In this document: positions 19,114 through 24,425 of the stretch, one piece after another
Layout of the letters: the number at the start of each line of letters is the position of its first letter
Position numbering within the stretch: position 1 is the first letter of the stretch
Virus record (IMG/VR): IMGVR_UViG_3300008740_000029
Coordinates: 1 to 33,539 of that record
Direction: 5' to 3' (one strand)
DNA from: a virus
DNA length: 33,539 nucleotides
Notes under the pieces: generated by a model
What the model was told of the DNA's origin: nothing
The model's input: only the letters and a program-made list of their open reading frames with translations
Databases searched by the model: none
Program-made: the position numbers and the translations under genes

Positions 19114-19808
19114 TATTCAAATGGATGAGCTTCAGATGTTGTCACTTCTTCTGTTACTGACACTCCACCTCCTATTATTTTTTGAGCATAATTAACATCA
19201 GGTCTTATAAGTACCAATTCAGCATTAGTTGCTGCTCCACCTACAAAACCTGTATTCAAATGAGCTGCACAAGTCATCTCAGTAGCAGTACATAATATAA
19301 CTTTATAGTACCCATCACATACACCTCCATCAATTGTAGAACCTCTTACGATAAGTTTATTCTTCGTAGCATCTGCAGGAAACCAAACTGTATCAAAAGC
19401 TGAATCAATATGATTAGATGTTATCTTTAATTGAGTACTATTAAAAATTGTTAATGTCGCATTAGTATAATTAGTACCATATGTAGCTACAGCTGCAGGA
19501 GGAACTACTTCCATATCCCATACACCACTTCTAAAACCTCCTGCGATAGCCGCTGCGATATCAGTAGCGCTAAATAATACATCTATAATACCATTAGCAG
19601 CAGTTGTCGTAATTATACTAGTGCCTGCTCCTGTTTCGTCTGTAGTCGCTAACATCTCATTTGATGTAGATTGATAAGTTTTCTTAATCGCACTTCTTAT
19701 CCAATAGTTAGTTAAATTGATTGCATTATTATTAGCATCTGTCCATACAATCCTTTTAGACCAAGCAGACCCTTCATCTAGTACTATATTTAATTTTGCG
19801 CTTGCCAT
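19113..19808 (-). CDS. BppU-like N-domain structural protein (fibre anchor candidate)
   Basis: 231 aa. Residues 1-45 ('LDEGSAWSKRIVWTDANNNAINLTNYWIRSAIKKTY') match the pattern 'x-G-x-x-W/F ... I-x-W-x-D-x-x-x-x-x-I-D/N-L-T-x-Y-x-x-R-x-x-I-K' common to BppU-type and related N-terminal domains that anchor fibres on phage baseplates. The remainder is Thr/Ala-rich beta structure. It lies directly before the giant 1478-aa gene, which fits an anchor-plus-fibre pair. Only a weak AGGT is visible upstream of the ATG at 19808, 2 nt after the preceding stop. Confidence 0.6.
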   Translation of the reverse strand: MASAKLNIVLDEGSAWSKRIVWTDANNNAINLTNYWIRSAIKKTYQSTSNEMLATTDETGAGTSIITTTAANGIIDVLFSATDIAAAIAGGFRSGVWDMEVVPPAAVATYGTNYTNATLTIFNSTQLKITSNHIDSAFDTVWFPADATKNKLIVRGSTIDGGVCDGYYKVILCTATEMTCAAHLNTGFVGGAATNAELVLIRPDVNYAQKIIGGGVSVTEEVTTSEAHPFE

Positions 19809-19810
19809 AC

Positions 19811-19963
19811 CTATTTACCTAATTTAAATGTATTAAATAAAGGTTTAATCACTGCATCGAATAGTATATCATCTTTCTTACTAGGCGATAGTTTAACTAC
19901 TTTCTCTAATGTGTAGAATGAAAGTAAAATCCATTCCCAGTTACTTGTTAAGAAATTTAACAT
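19811..19963 (-). CDS. Small holin-like membrane protein
   Basis: 50 aa, beginning MLNFLTSNWEWILLSFYTLE. One hydrophobic segment (residues about 9-24) is followed by a charged tail that ends KLGK. AAGGAGG sits ideally upstream of the ATG at 19963, and the gene directly abuts the TAA of the 96-aa membrane protein. Short one-helix proteins next to another small membrane protein, downstream of an endolysin, are typical of lysis cassettes. Holin, antiholin or spanin roles cannot be told apart from sequence. Confidence 0.7.
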   Translation of the reverse strand: MLNFLTSNWEWILLSFYTLEKVVKLSPSKKDDILFDAVIKPLFNTFKLGK

Positions 19964-20254
19964 TTATTTCCTCCTTGTTTTTTTGATTTTATCTTTTAAC
20001 CCATTACCAGTAAAAGCAGCCATTATGTCTACGATTGTAGATATCTCTGTGTGAGACCTTTTATTTTCTAATTGACATTTCTTTTGCTGGTCAATAAGTT
20101 TTATTACGATACCTTCTAACCTATTAAATTTATTATGTATATCTTTAGTTAAATCATTCTGGATATACTTATTTTGTTTCCAAATAAAGTAACCAAATCC
20201 AACAGCTACCGATACAGGTATTCCTATAGTTTCAAATATTTCTAGCCAATTCAT
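19964..20254 (-). CDS. Holin-like protein: N-terminal transmembrane helix plus coiled coil
   Basis: 96 aa. Residues 7-24 ('ETIGIPVSVAVGFGYFIW') form one transmembrane helix. It is followed by a basic turn and a long heptad-like helix (residues 30-65), then a short second region ending with a Lys/Arg-rich tail (KIKKTRRK). This resembles BhlA-type small phage membrane proteins and i-spanin-like proteins. Its ATG overlaps the stop of the second DUF2589-like gene. Most likely it permeabilises the inner membrane at lysis; the exact class is unresolved. Confidence 0.65.
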   Translation of the reverse strand: MNWLEIFETIGIPVSVAVGFGYFIWKQNKYIQNDLTKDIHNKFNRLEGIVIKLIDQQKKCQLENKRSHTEISTIVDIMAAFTGNGLKDKIKKTRRK

Positions 20255-20709
20255 TATGGTATCTGCTTTATTAAGTTATTATTTAATCTAACCACTCCTT
20301 CTGGAGGGTCAGTTCCTTCAAAAGTTATTTTTAAGTCTGCATAATGATTCTTCCTAGGCAGGATAGAAGAACCTAAATCTACACCAACAGCACCTGCATC
20401 TTCCTTTGAAAAGATACCTCCACCACATCTTGACTTTCTTTTACCATAATTAGTTAACCTTACTTTTAATTCCATTGTTAACTCTTTTATTCGTATACTA
20501 CTTTGTGGTGCTAGTGTAGCTAATGGTACATTTACTTTTTCTCCATTGATTTTCATCTTCATACATTTAGGTGTACCATCCTTATTAATGTATTTACTAA
20601 GTGCTTCTATATGCTGGTTCTCAGCTAACGATTGTGCCTGAACTACTGCATCATAGAGACCCTTAGTTAAGTGGTCTAAGAAATTACCTTGCTTAACTTC
20701 CTGAGCCAT
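20254..20709 (-). CDS. DUF2589-like protein, second tandem paralogue
   Basis: 151 aa. A helical N-terminus ('LYDAVVQAQSLAENQHIEALSKYI') is followed by a beta core with 'VNVPLATLAPQSSIRIKEL' and 'MELKVRL'. The block VPL, 7 residues, S, then alternating hydrophobics aligns without gaps to the 182-aa gene just upstream ('VPLLSIINIPSLCVDSIDVE'), so the two are probably distant paralogues. DUF2589-type proteins often occur as such unequal pairs in bacterial genomes; function is unknown. The start overlaps the upstream gene by 17 nt and has no strong Shine-Dalgarno, so coupling is likely. The pair sits inside the lysis cassette. Confidence 0.6.
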   Translation of the reverse strand: MAQEVKQGNFLDHLTKGLYDAVVQAQSLAENQHIEALSKYINKDGTPKCMKMKINGEKVNVPLATLAPQSSIRIKELTMELKVRLTNYGKRKSRCGGGIFSKEDAGAVGVDLGSSILPRKNHYADLKITFEGTDPPEGVVRLNNNLIKQIP

Positions 20710-21241
20710 CTGCTGGAGGTGGTGTCTTAGTTTTACCTATACCACTATTTAATATATCTAACACTTTCATTAAACCTTCTGGTTTCTCTTGTTTACCTTT
20801 AACTGATATACTATACTTTGCAGATGTATCAGAACTTCTATTACTTTCAGTATGATGAGAAACTTTACCTTCAAAACTTGCTTTCCAACAAGCAAATCCA
20901 CAAGAGGCATTTACTGTAGCACTTGAATCGGTTGATGATTTAGTTGAAGATTGTGTTGATACTTCCATATTAAACTCAACATCAATACTATCTACACATA
21001 AACTTGGAATGTTTATAATAGATAATAATGGAACATCTAAAACAACTTTCTCAGAACCATCTTCATAATTGAATGTTACTGATTTAGTTTCTCCTGTTGA
21101 AGCATCTAATCCCACTTCAGTTATAAACTGGGCAGTTGTGGATGCTAGTGACTTCTGACCTTCGGCAGCTGCTAACAATGGAGCTGCTATTAGGTTCTCT
21201 ATTGGTAAACCAGTAAACTGATTCGCTATAGTATTCGCCAT
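20693..21241 (-). CDS. DUF2589 family protein
   Basis: 182 aa. The pattern 'LIAAPLLAAAEGQKSLASTTAQFITEVGL' (residues about 17-45), then 'VTFNYED ... VVLDVPLLSIINIPSLCVDSIDVEFNMEV' (about 55-92), then a Ser/Thr-rich strand region and a short C-terminal helix ('GLMKVLDILNSGIG') matches the DUF2589 family as I know it. It carries Cys residues at 'SLCVD' and 'CGFACW'. Function unknown; no membrane segment. GAAGGAG lies upstream of the ATG. It immediately follows the endolysin and precedes its paralogue and the holin-like genes. A role in lysis, or in modifying the host surface, is possible but unproven. Confidence 0.68.
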   Translation of the reverse strand: MANTIANQFTGLPIENLIAAPLLAAAEGQKSLASTTAQFITEVGLDASTGETKSVTFNYEDGSEKVVLDVPLLSIINIPSLCVDSIDVEFNMEVSTQSSTKSSTDSSATVNASCGFACWKASFEGKVSHHTESNRSSDTSAKYSISVKGKQEKPEGLMKVLDILNSGIGKTKTPPPADGSGS

Positions 21242-21646
21242 TTACTTCTCCTTCTCTTTTATTAGTTCAAAATGAGGAAAATCATCAAATCGATTATCCT
21301 GTACTTCAAAATCTCTATCCCAATCTCCACCCCATCTTAGCGTAATTCCCATTTGTCTAGCAAGTCCGAGGACAAATCCAGCAAATAAAGTTTGCCTTTC
21401 TCTATCATCCCAATCAACAGGGTAAGGAGTGACATCAACAGCTCTAGAAGGTTTAGTATTATGACGACCATCAGGAAAGCGGACTTTGGTACGACCTTGG
21501 TCATAATATTTGTTTTGAGTCTTTTCATTTCTATGCCCCTCTAATATTGAGCAATCAACATATTTGATTACTTCGTTAAATATCTTCTGTAAATCTGGAT
21601 GACAAGAAGATAAACGACCTTTTGATTTAGTACTATACTTTGGCAC
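21242..21646 (-). CDS. Endolysin, M15-family L-alanyl-D-glutamate peptidase type
   Basis: 134 aa from a GTG start, the usual length for a single-domain phage M15 lysin. Zinc ligands fit His62, Asp71 ('RHNTKPSRAVDV') and His125 ('DDFPHFEL'), with Asp122 as likely general base. 'CSILEGHRNEKTQNKYYDQGRTK' is the conserved substrate-cleft segment. The frame extends to a TTG at 21652, but the GTG at 21646 lies 6 nt after AGAGG and gives the family's usual opening MPKYSTKSKGRL. The gene overlaps the small terminase by 14 nt. It has no export signal and so needs a holin. It cleaves peptidoglycan peptides, which shows a bacterial host. Confidence 0.88.
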   Translation of the reverse strand: MPKYSTKSKGRLSSCHPDLQKIFNEVIKYVDCSILEGHRNEKTQNKYYDQGRTKVRFPDGRHNTKPSRAVDVTPYPVDWDDRERQTLFAGFVLGLARQMGITLRWGGDWDRDFEVQDNRFDDFPHFELIKEKEK

Positions 21647-22118
21647 TATCAACCTCTACAACATTACCAGTATCTATACCAATCTTTAAAGCTCTTTCTT
21701 TTATCTTTAATATATCCTCTTTACTAAAATGTTGATGGGCAATAGCACCTATTACTTTCTTCGGAGGAGAATATCCAGCTCTGTCCAATAAGTCTGTGGC
21801 GACTTTAGCCTTTAATGTTTCAGCAGTTTCCTCGTCATTCATTATATTTTCTAGGACCTCTAGAGCTTGAGGTGCTATTTCCCTGATTTGCCTAGCGACA
21901 TCTATTGTGTCAGCATCTCTTGCTACTTTCATAATTGACAACTCCTTCTGTGCCAGTTTACTATTTTTAGTATACGACACTGTAGCTTCGGTTATACCCA
22001 TCTCTTTTGCAATCTCTTTAGACTTTTGTCCAAGTAATAATCTACGATTAATTTCGTGGTGTCTTTCCCACATACCTTTAATCTGATACTTTCTTTTATT
22101 TGTTGGTAACTTAGCCAT
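21633..22118 (-). CDS. terS: Putative terminase small subunit
   Basis: 161 aa. A basic N-terminus is followed by a helix-turn-helix ('RLLLGQKSKEIAKEMGITEATVSYTKNS', residues about 21-48). A long helical region with 'LEVLENIMNDEETAETLKAKVATDLLDRAGYSPPKK' follows, which is the pattern seen in many TerS-like phage proteins. Its DNA-binding domain would recognise packaging sites. It could instead be a late-gene transcription regulator, because it lies near the operon's start and far (about 8 kb) from TerL. GAGG sits upstream of the ATG at 22118. Confidence 0.72.
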   Translation of the reverse strand: MAKLPTNKRKYQIKGMWERHHEINRRLLLGQKSKEIAKEMGITEATVSYTKNSKLAQKELSIMKVARDADTIDVARQIREIAPQALEVLENIMNDEETAETLKAKVATDLLDRAGYSPPKKVIGAIAHQHFSKEDILKIKERALKIGIDTGNVVEVDSAKV

Positions 22119-22125
22119 CTTATCC

Positions 22126-22245
22126 TCACTTCATAATTAATAACATAAATAACATAATGATTTTATCTAATACCCATAAGGCAATTATAATAGTTAATCT
22201 TCTTTCAATCTTTTGCTTATGCCTTGTTTGGGAGGCAGACCTCAT
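22126..22245 (-). CDS. Tiny membrane protein (39 aa)
   Basis: A 39-codon frame whose ATG overlaps the TGA of the HeH gene (ATGA). It starts MRSASQTRHKQK, continues with basic residues (R-R) and then a hydrophobic helix ('LTIIIALWVLDKIIMLFMLLI', from about residue 17), ending MK. The stop lies 7 nt before the terminase small subunit start. It has no independent Shine-Dalgarno, so expression would depend on coupling. The hydrophobic helix behind a basic N-terminus is unlikely to be chance but could be. Possible roles are a lysis or superinfection membrane protein. Confidence 0.4.
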   Translation of the reverse strand: MRSASQTRHKQKIERRLTIIIALWVLDKIIMLFMLLIMK

Positions 22246-22463
22246 TCTTCACAAGCGTCTGCAATCTTATCAAGTATATCTGATTTCGTATCGCCAGAAT
22301 TAATTGTATCAACTCCGTGCTCTCCACACCATTCAACTAATTTAACTTTAGTCCATTTATCGTTTGGTAAACCTTTAACAACTTCCTTTACAGCTTCCTC
22401 AACAACTTTAGTTTCGTGTGAGTGTACATAACAAAGTTTCTCATTTGACCAGACTTTCGCCAT
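22242..22463 (-). CDS. HeH/LEM-domain small protein
   Basis: 73 aa. Residues about 37-69 ('WTKVKLVEWCGEHGVDTINSGDTKSDILDKIADA') follow the HeH/LEM or SAP-like pattern of two helices joined by a turn with 'D-T-K-S-D-I-L-D-K-I'. These domains usually act as small nucleic-acid- or protein-binding modules and occur in phage head and terminase regions. It is the first gene of the late operon, with AGGAG upstream of the ATG. Its exact role is unknown. Confidence 0.7.
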   Translation of the reverse strand: MAKVWSNEKLCYVHSHETKVVEEAVKEVVKGLPNDKWTKVKLVEWCGEHGVDTINSGDTKSDILDKIADACEE

Positions 22464-22494
22464 TGATAGTTCTCCTAATTGTGTTTTTAAATTA

Positions 22495-22509
22495 AGTACT
22501 ATTAGTACT
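22495..22509. repeat. AGTACT-ATT-AGTACT dyad in the late leader
   Basis: Two copies of the self-complementary hexamer AGTACT separated by 3 nt lie 32-46 nt before the first late start codon. As DNA it could be an operator; as RNA a 6-bp hairpin. Confidence 0.45.
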
Positions 22510-22516
22510 ATTTAAT

Positions 22517-22545
22517 AATATAATATATAATAATCTTCTGCACAA
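22517..22545 (-). promoter_or_regulatory. Candidate late promoter (sigma70-like)
   Basis: On the minus strand TTGTGC (22545-22540), 17 bp, then TATATT (22522-22517). The predicted leader to the first late gene is about 50 nt. The spacer does not match the early-promoter family. The region is very A+T-rich, so this is only a candidate. Confidence 0.3.
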
Positions 22546-22571
22546 GGAACAATTTACCACAAATACTATTG

Positions 22572-22594
22572 CTTTGTTCAAATTGTGAACACAG
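22572..22594 (-). promoter_or_regulatory. 23-bp palindromic motif, copy 3
   Basis: Read on the minus strand: CTGTGTTCA, then CAATT, then TGAACAAAG (one change, G for A, in the outer arm). It lies about 27 bp upstream of the candidate late -35 box and 109 bp before the first late gene, where an activator or repressor site would be expected. Confidence 0.7.
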
Positions 22595-22673
22595 TAGTAA
22601 GCAATTGTGGAAATTGGTGGTATTATAATAACTGTCCATAGTGTAAAGGTGGTAGTGCAGTATAGGCTGGACA

Positions 22674-22698
22674 CCCACTCCCCAAAGCACCCACCCCC
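22674..22698 (-). other. G-quadruplex motif on the minus strand
   Basis: Four G tracts of 5, 3, 4 and 3, with loops of 1 (T), 6 (TGCTTT) and 3 (AGT) bases, satisfy the canonical four-tract rule. G tracts this long are rare elsewhere in this A+T-rich window, and the tract is in non-coding DNA. Confidence 0.6.
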
Positions 22699-22801
22699 AA
22701 AACCACACACTTTTTTATTTTTTATCGTGTGTATAATACAATCACTAAATTATTTTTATGTCGAGAAAGTGGTGTGTGTATAAAATAAATTAATTTTTTA
22801 C

Positions 22802-22830
22802 TTGTGTATGTTATTTATTATGTTTAATAT
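22802..22830 (+). promoter_or_regulatory. Early promoter A
   Basis: TTGTGT (22802-22807), 17-bp spacer, TAATAT (22825-22830). The spacer (ATGTTATTTATTATGTT) closely matches those of promoters B and D, which raises confidence well above an isolated A+T-rich match. It drives the 134-aa gene. Confidence 0.6.
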
Positions 22831-22876
22831 ATGGTATCGCTTTTTGAAATATGGTCGGTATATAAGGAGACATAAT

Positions 22877-23281
22877 ATGTCAAACAAACCGAATAAACCA
22901 AAACAAACAGTATCACACGGAATGGTTGTGGACTTATCGCAAATGTTACTTGGACTGGTACAAACACGAGTGTTTAACATTAAAGCGGATAGTGAAAGTC
23001 CAACGAGAAAAGTCAATATGAAGTTAGATTTTTCTCAATGTTCAATCGAATGGTTGTTAGGAAAAGCATTACGAACAATCATTATTGACCAACAACGAGT
23101 ACTTCGTCAATTAGGTGATGACGAATTACTTGCACTCGAAGAAAGTGGTGTTAAAAATGTTTTACTTGACCCAACACCAACACGAGTGAAATTAACCGAA
23201 AAGCAAAAAGTTGAACGATTGCTTGGAAAGTTAAGTGAGGAAGATAAACAAAAGTTAATTGAAACATTAACAACTAAATAA
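22877..23281 (+). CDS. Early protein of unknown function in a single-gene transcription unit
   Basis: 134 aa, beginning MSNKPNKPKQ. The ATG at 22877 is chosen because AAGGAGA lies 6-13 nt upstream; the open frame further upstream encodes a hydrophobic leader overlapping the promoter. The protein has a hydrophobic helix 'MLLGLVQTRVF', a middle region 'CSIEWLLGKALRTIIIDQQRVLRQL', and a charged helical C-terminus ('KQKVERLLGKLSEEDKQKLIETL'). It has no recognised domain. It stands alone between promoter A and a strong terminator. Codon use differs from neighbours: none of 6 Ile codons is ATA and 6 of 7 Arg codons are CGN, whereas nearby genes favour ATA and AGA. It may be highly expressed or recently acquired. 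Confidence 0.75.
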   Translation: MSNKPNKPKQTVSHGMVVDLSQMLLGLVQTRVFNIKADSESPTRKVNMKLDFSQCSIEWLLGKALRTIIIDQQRVLRQLGDDELLALEESGVKNVLLDPTPTRVKLTEKQKVERLLGKLSEEDKQKLIETLTTK

Positions 23282-23307
23282 CAATAACCGAAAAGCGATA
23301 TTAAGAG

Positions 23308-23344
23308 AAGGAGCAGATAACACCGACCACTGCTCCTTTTTTTT
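23308..23344 (+). terminator. Strong rho-independent terminator
   Basis: A 9-bp stem (AAGGAGCAG at 23308-23316 with CTGCTCCTT at 23330-23338) encloses a 13-nt loop and runs into eight T residues (23337-23344), 26 nt after the 134-aa gene's stop. It is also a hairpin on the minus strand, but with only a mixed CT tract after it. Confidence 0.9.
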
Positions 23345-23420
23345 AGTCCAGATATTATAATACATTAAAACTTGGGGGGAGCGACTACCCGTGTGCGAGC
23401 AACTTGCTGACACCCTGCAA

Positions 23421-23443
23421 CTTTGTTCAAAATATGAACATAG
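23421..23443 (-). promoter_or_regulatory. 23-bp palindromic motif, copy 4
   Basis: Read on the minus strand: CTATGTTCA, then TATTT, then TGAACAAAG. It lies in the gene-free region between the G+C-rich block and the tandem 9-bp repeats. Its orientation points toward the terminator at 23308. Confidence 0.75.
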
Positions 23444-23451
23444 AACTATGT

Positions 23452-23478
23452 GTAGGTATTGTAGGGAATGTAGGCTAC
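23452..23478 (+). repeat. Three tandem 9-bp GTAGG repeats (iteron-like)
   Basis: GTAGGTATT, GTAGGGAAT and GTAGGCTAC follow each other without gaps, giving GTAGG every 9 bp. They lie between the palindrome and the A-rich tract and may be initiator-protein binding sites. Confidence 0.5.
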
Positions 23479-23652
23479 CTAAACACTGATATTTCAAATT
23501 GTGATGTAATGTAGTGGAGTGTAATTGTCTTTAAAAAAAATAAGAAAAAATAAATAATAAAATACTACTATTCACACCAATAAATACAACAACACCGAAT
23601 AGCCTACAATACATACATAGCATACATTAATTAGTACAAAACAATGTACTTG

Positions 23653-23681
23653 TTGTTTAATTCATTTATTATCTGTATATT
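23653..23681 (+). promoter_or_regulatory. Early promoter B
   Basis: TTGTTT (23653-23658), a 17-bp spacer containing TTCATTTATTATCTG, then TATATT (23676-23681) followed by ATA. Shares CATTTATT at the same offset with promoter D. It precedes the operon that begins at 23723. Confidence 0.65.
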
Positions 23682-23722
23682 ATATACATATATTAACAAT
23701 AAATATAAATACGAGGTACAAA

Positions 23723-23878
23723 ATGAAAAAACTAATAACATCAATACCAATAGTAGTTATTACATTATGGACAGTACTAGTATTAAATCATATGAGTAGA
23801 GGTTTAATGTGGTATCCATTAGTAGTAATGTATGTGGTATTAATACCTTGGGTTATGTTGGGAGGCGAGGATGAGTAA
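23723..23878 (+). CDS. Small two-helix membrane protein
   Basis: 51 aa, beginning MKKLITSIPIVVITLWTVLV. Two hydrophobic segments (about residues 4-22 and 28-47) are separated by a short loop with His and Arg, and the protein ends GGEDE. CGAGG lies upstream of the ATG. It overlaps the next gene by 8 nt and is first in the promoter B operon. Possible roles include inhibition of host membrane functions or superinfection exclusion; nothing specific is visible. Confidence 0.7.
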   Translation: MKKLITSIPIVVITLWTVLVLNHMSRGLMWYPLVVMYVVLIPWVMLGGEDE

Positions 23879-24110
23879 AGAAATTCCACTACCTAAGGGT
23901 TGGAAATGGTCTGATATGATGTTATCAGAACATAATGTAAAAGTTAGAAATCCATATACAGGAGTAGAACGAGAACTAACACCAATACAAGAAGCAGTAT
24001 ATTCTACAATTATAGGTGCTGAAATGGTTGGACACTATACTATAATGCAACAAGGATTAAATTGGTTTAGACAATACTATGCAGATATTTATATGGACTT
24101 ATTAGATTAG
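23871..24110 (+). CDS. Small early protein, unknown function
   Basis: 79 aa. An amphipathic start ('LPKGWKWSDMMLSEHNVKVRNPYTG') is followed by 'ELTPIQEAVYSTIIGAEMVG', a pattern I have seen in short phage proteins of unknown role, and a helical aromatic C-terminus. It has no zinc motif or membrane helix. GGGAGG precedes the ATG, within the overlapping membrane-protein gene. Transcribed in the promoter B operon. Confidence 0.65.
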   Translation: MSKEIPLPKGWKWSDMMLSEHNVKVRNPYTGVERELTPIQEAVYSTIIGAEMVGHYTIMQQGLNWFRQYYADIYMDLLD

Positions 24111-24136
24111 TACTATCACATAATGAAAGGAACATA

Positions 24137-24415
24137 ATGTTAAAGAAAAGACATTTAGTTCAAATGAGGAGAAATAACCTCAAAGTACGAAACAAGATGT
24201 TAAAAGATAGTCTTGCGAGTGAAAGTCTAGATGAAAGTAGAAACATAAGTGAAGCACGAACTTGGTTTGAGAAAATAGATGTTTTGCTGTCTTTTATTAT
24301 AGATGAAAGAACAAAGGAAGACTCAGAAGATTTACCTTATTGGTGGATTGGAGAGTTTCAAATGGAGAATGGAGAAGGTTGGCTTGATTTTATAGTCAAA
24401 AATAAGAAAAAATAA
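24137..24415 (+). CDS. Early protein, unknown function
   Basis: 92 aa. The N-terminal third is strongly basic ('KKRHLVQMRRNNLKVRNK'), the middle is a helix ('ISEARTWFEKIDVLLSFIIDERTKE'), and the C-terminus is rich in Trp and Glu ('YWWIGEFQMENGEGWLDF'). No family recognised; the basic N-terminus might bind nucleic acid. AAAGGA precedes the ATG. It is followed after 10 nt by the deformylase gene. Confidence 0.62.
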   Translation: MLKKRHLVQMRRNNLKVRNKMLKDSLASESLDESRNISEARTWFEKIDVLLSFIIDERTKEDSEDLPYWWIGEFQMENGEGWLDFIVKNKKK

Positions 24416-24425
24416 GGAGGATACA

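Larger units (their letters stand above)
22464..22876. other. Divergent control region between late and early genes (413 bp, no gene)
   Basis: No credible gene on either strand: open frames here lack ribosome binding sites and encode Cys/Ile-rich nonsense. It holds an AGTACT dyad, a candidate late promoter, palindrome copy 3, a G-quadruplex motif on the minus strand, two A/T tracts, and an early promoter at its right end. A perfect TATAAT is also visible on the minus strand near 22621-22630, but without a -35 at proper spacing. Confidence 0.8.
23345..23722. other. Gene-free region, candidate replication origin (378 bp)
   Basis: Contains, left to right, a G+C-rich block (23374-23420) with a potential hairpin (GTGT, 23391-23394, pairing ACAC, 23410-23413, around an inner AGCA/TGCT pair), palindrome copy 4, three tandem 9-bp repeats, an A-rich tract (23530-23575), a TGTAGGCTA / TAGCCTACA inverted repeat (near 23469-23477 and 23594-23602), and promoter B. 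No gene seen on either strand. Repeats next to an A-rich tract resemble an iteron/unwinding arrangement; this is inferred. Confidence 0.5.

Noticed and set aside
22621-22660. Perfect TATAAT on the minus strand as the late promoter
   Set aside because: The nearest -35-like TTTACA is 14 bp away, too short, so it is only noted as a possibility.
22492-22710. Two minus-strand frames in the divergent region
   Set aside because: They run through the G-quadruplex and promoter-like elements, lack ribosome binding sites and have unnatural composition.
23374-23443. tRNA-like GTTCAAA segment
   Set aside because: No cloverleaf, acceptor stem or anticodon arm can be formed; the GTTCAAA is part of the palindrome.
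23267-23497. Minus-strand 76-aa frame across the terminator and candidate origin
   Set aside because: Cys/Ser-rich random composition, crosses a strong terminator hairpin and a palindrome, and lacks a ribosome site.
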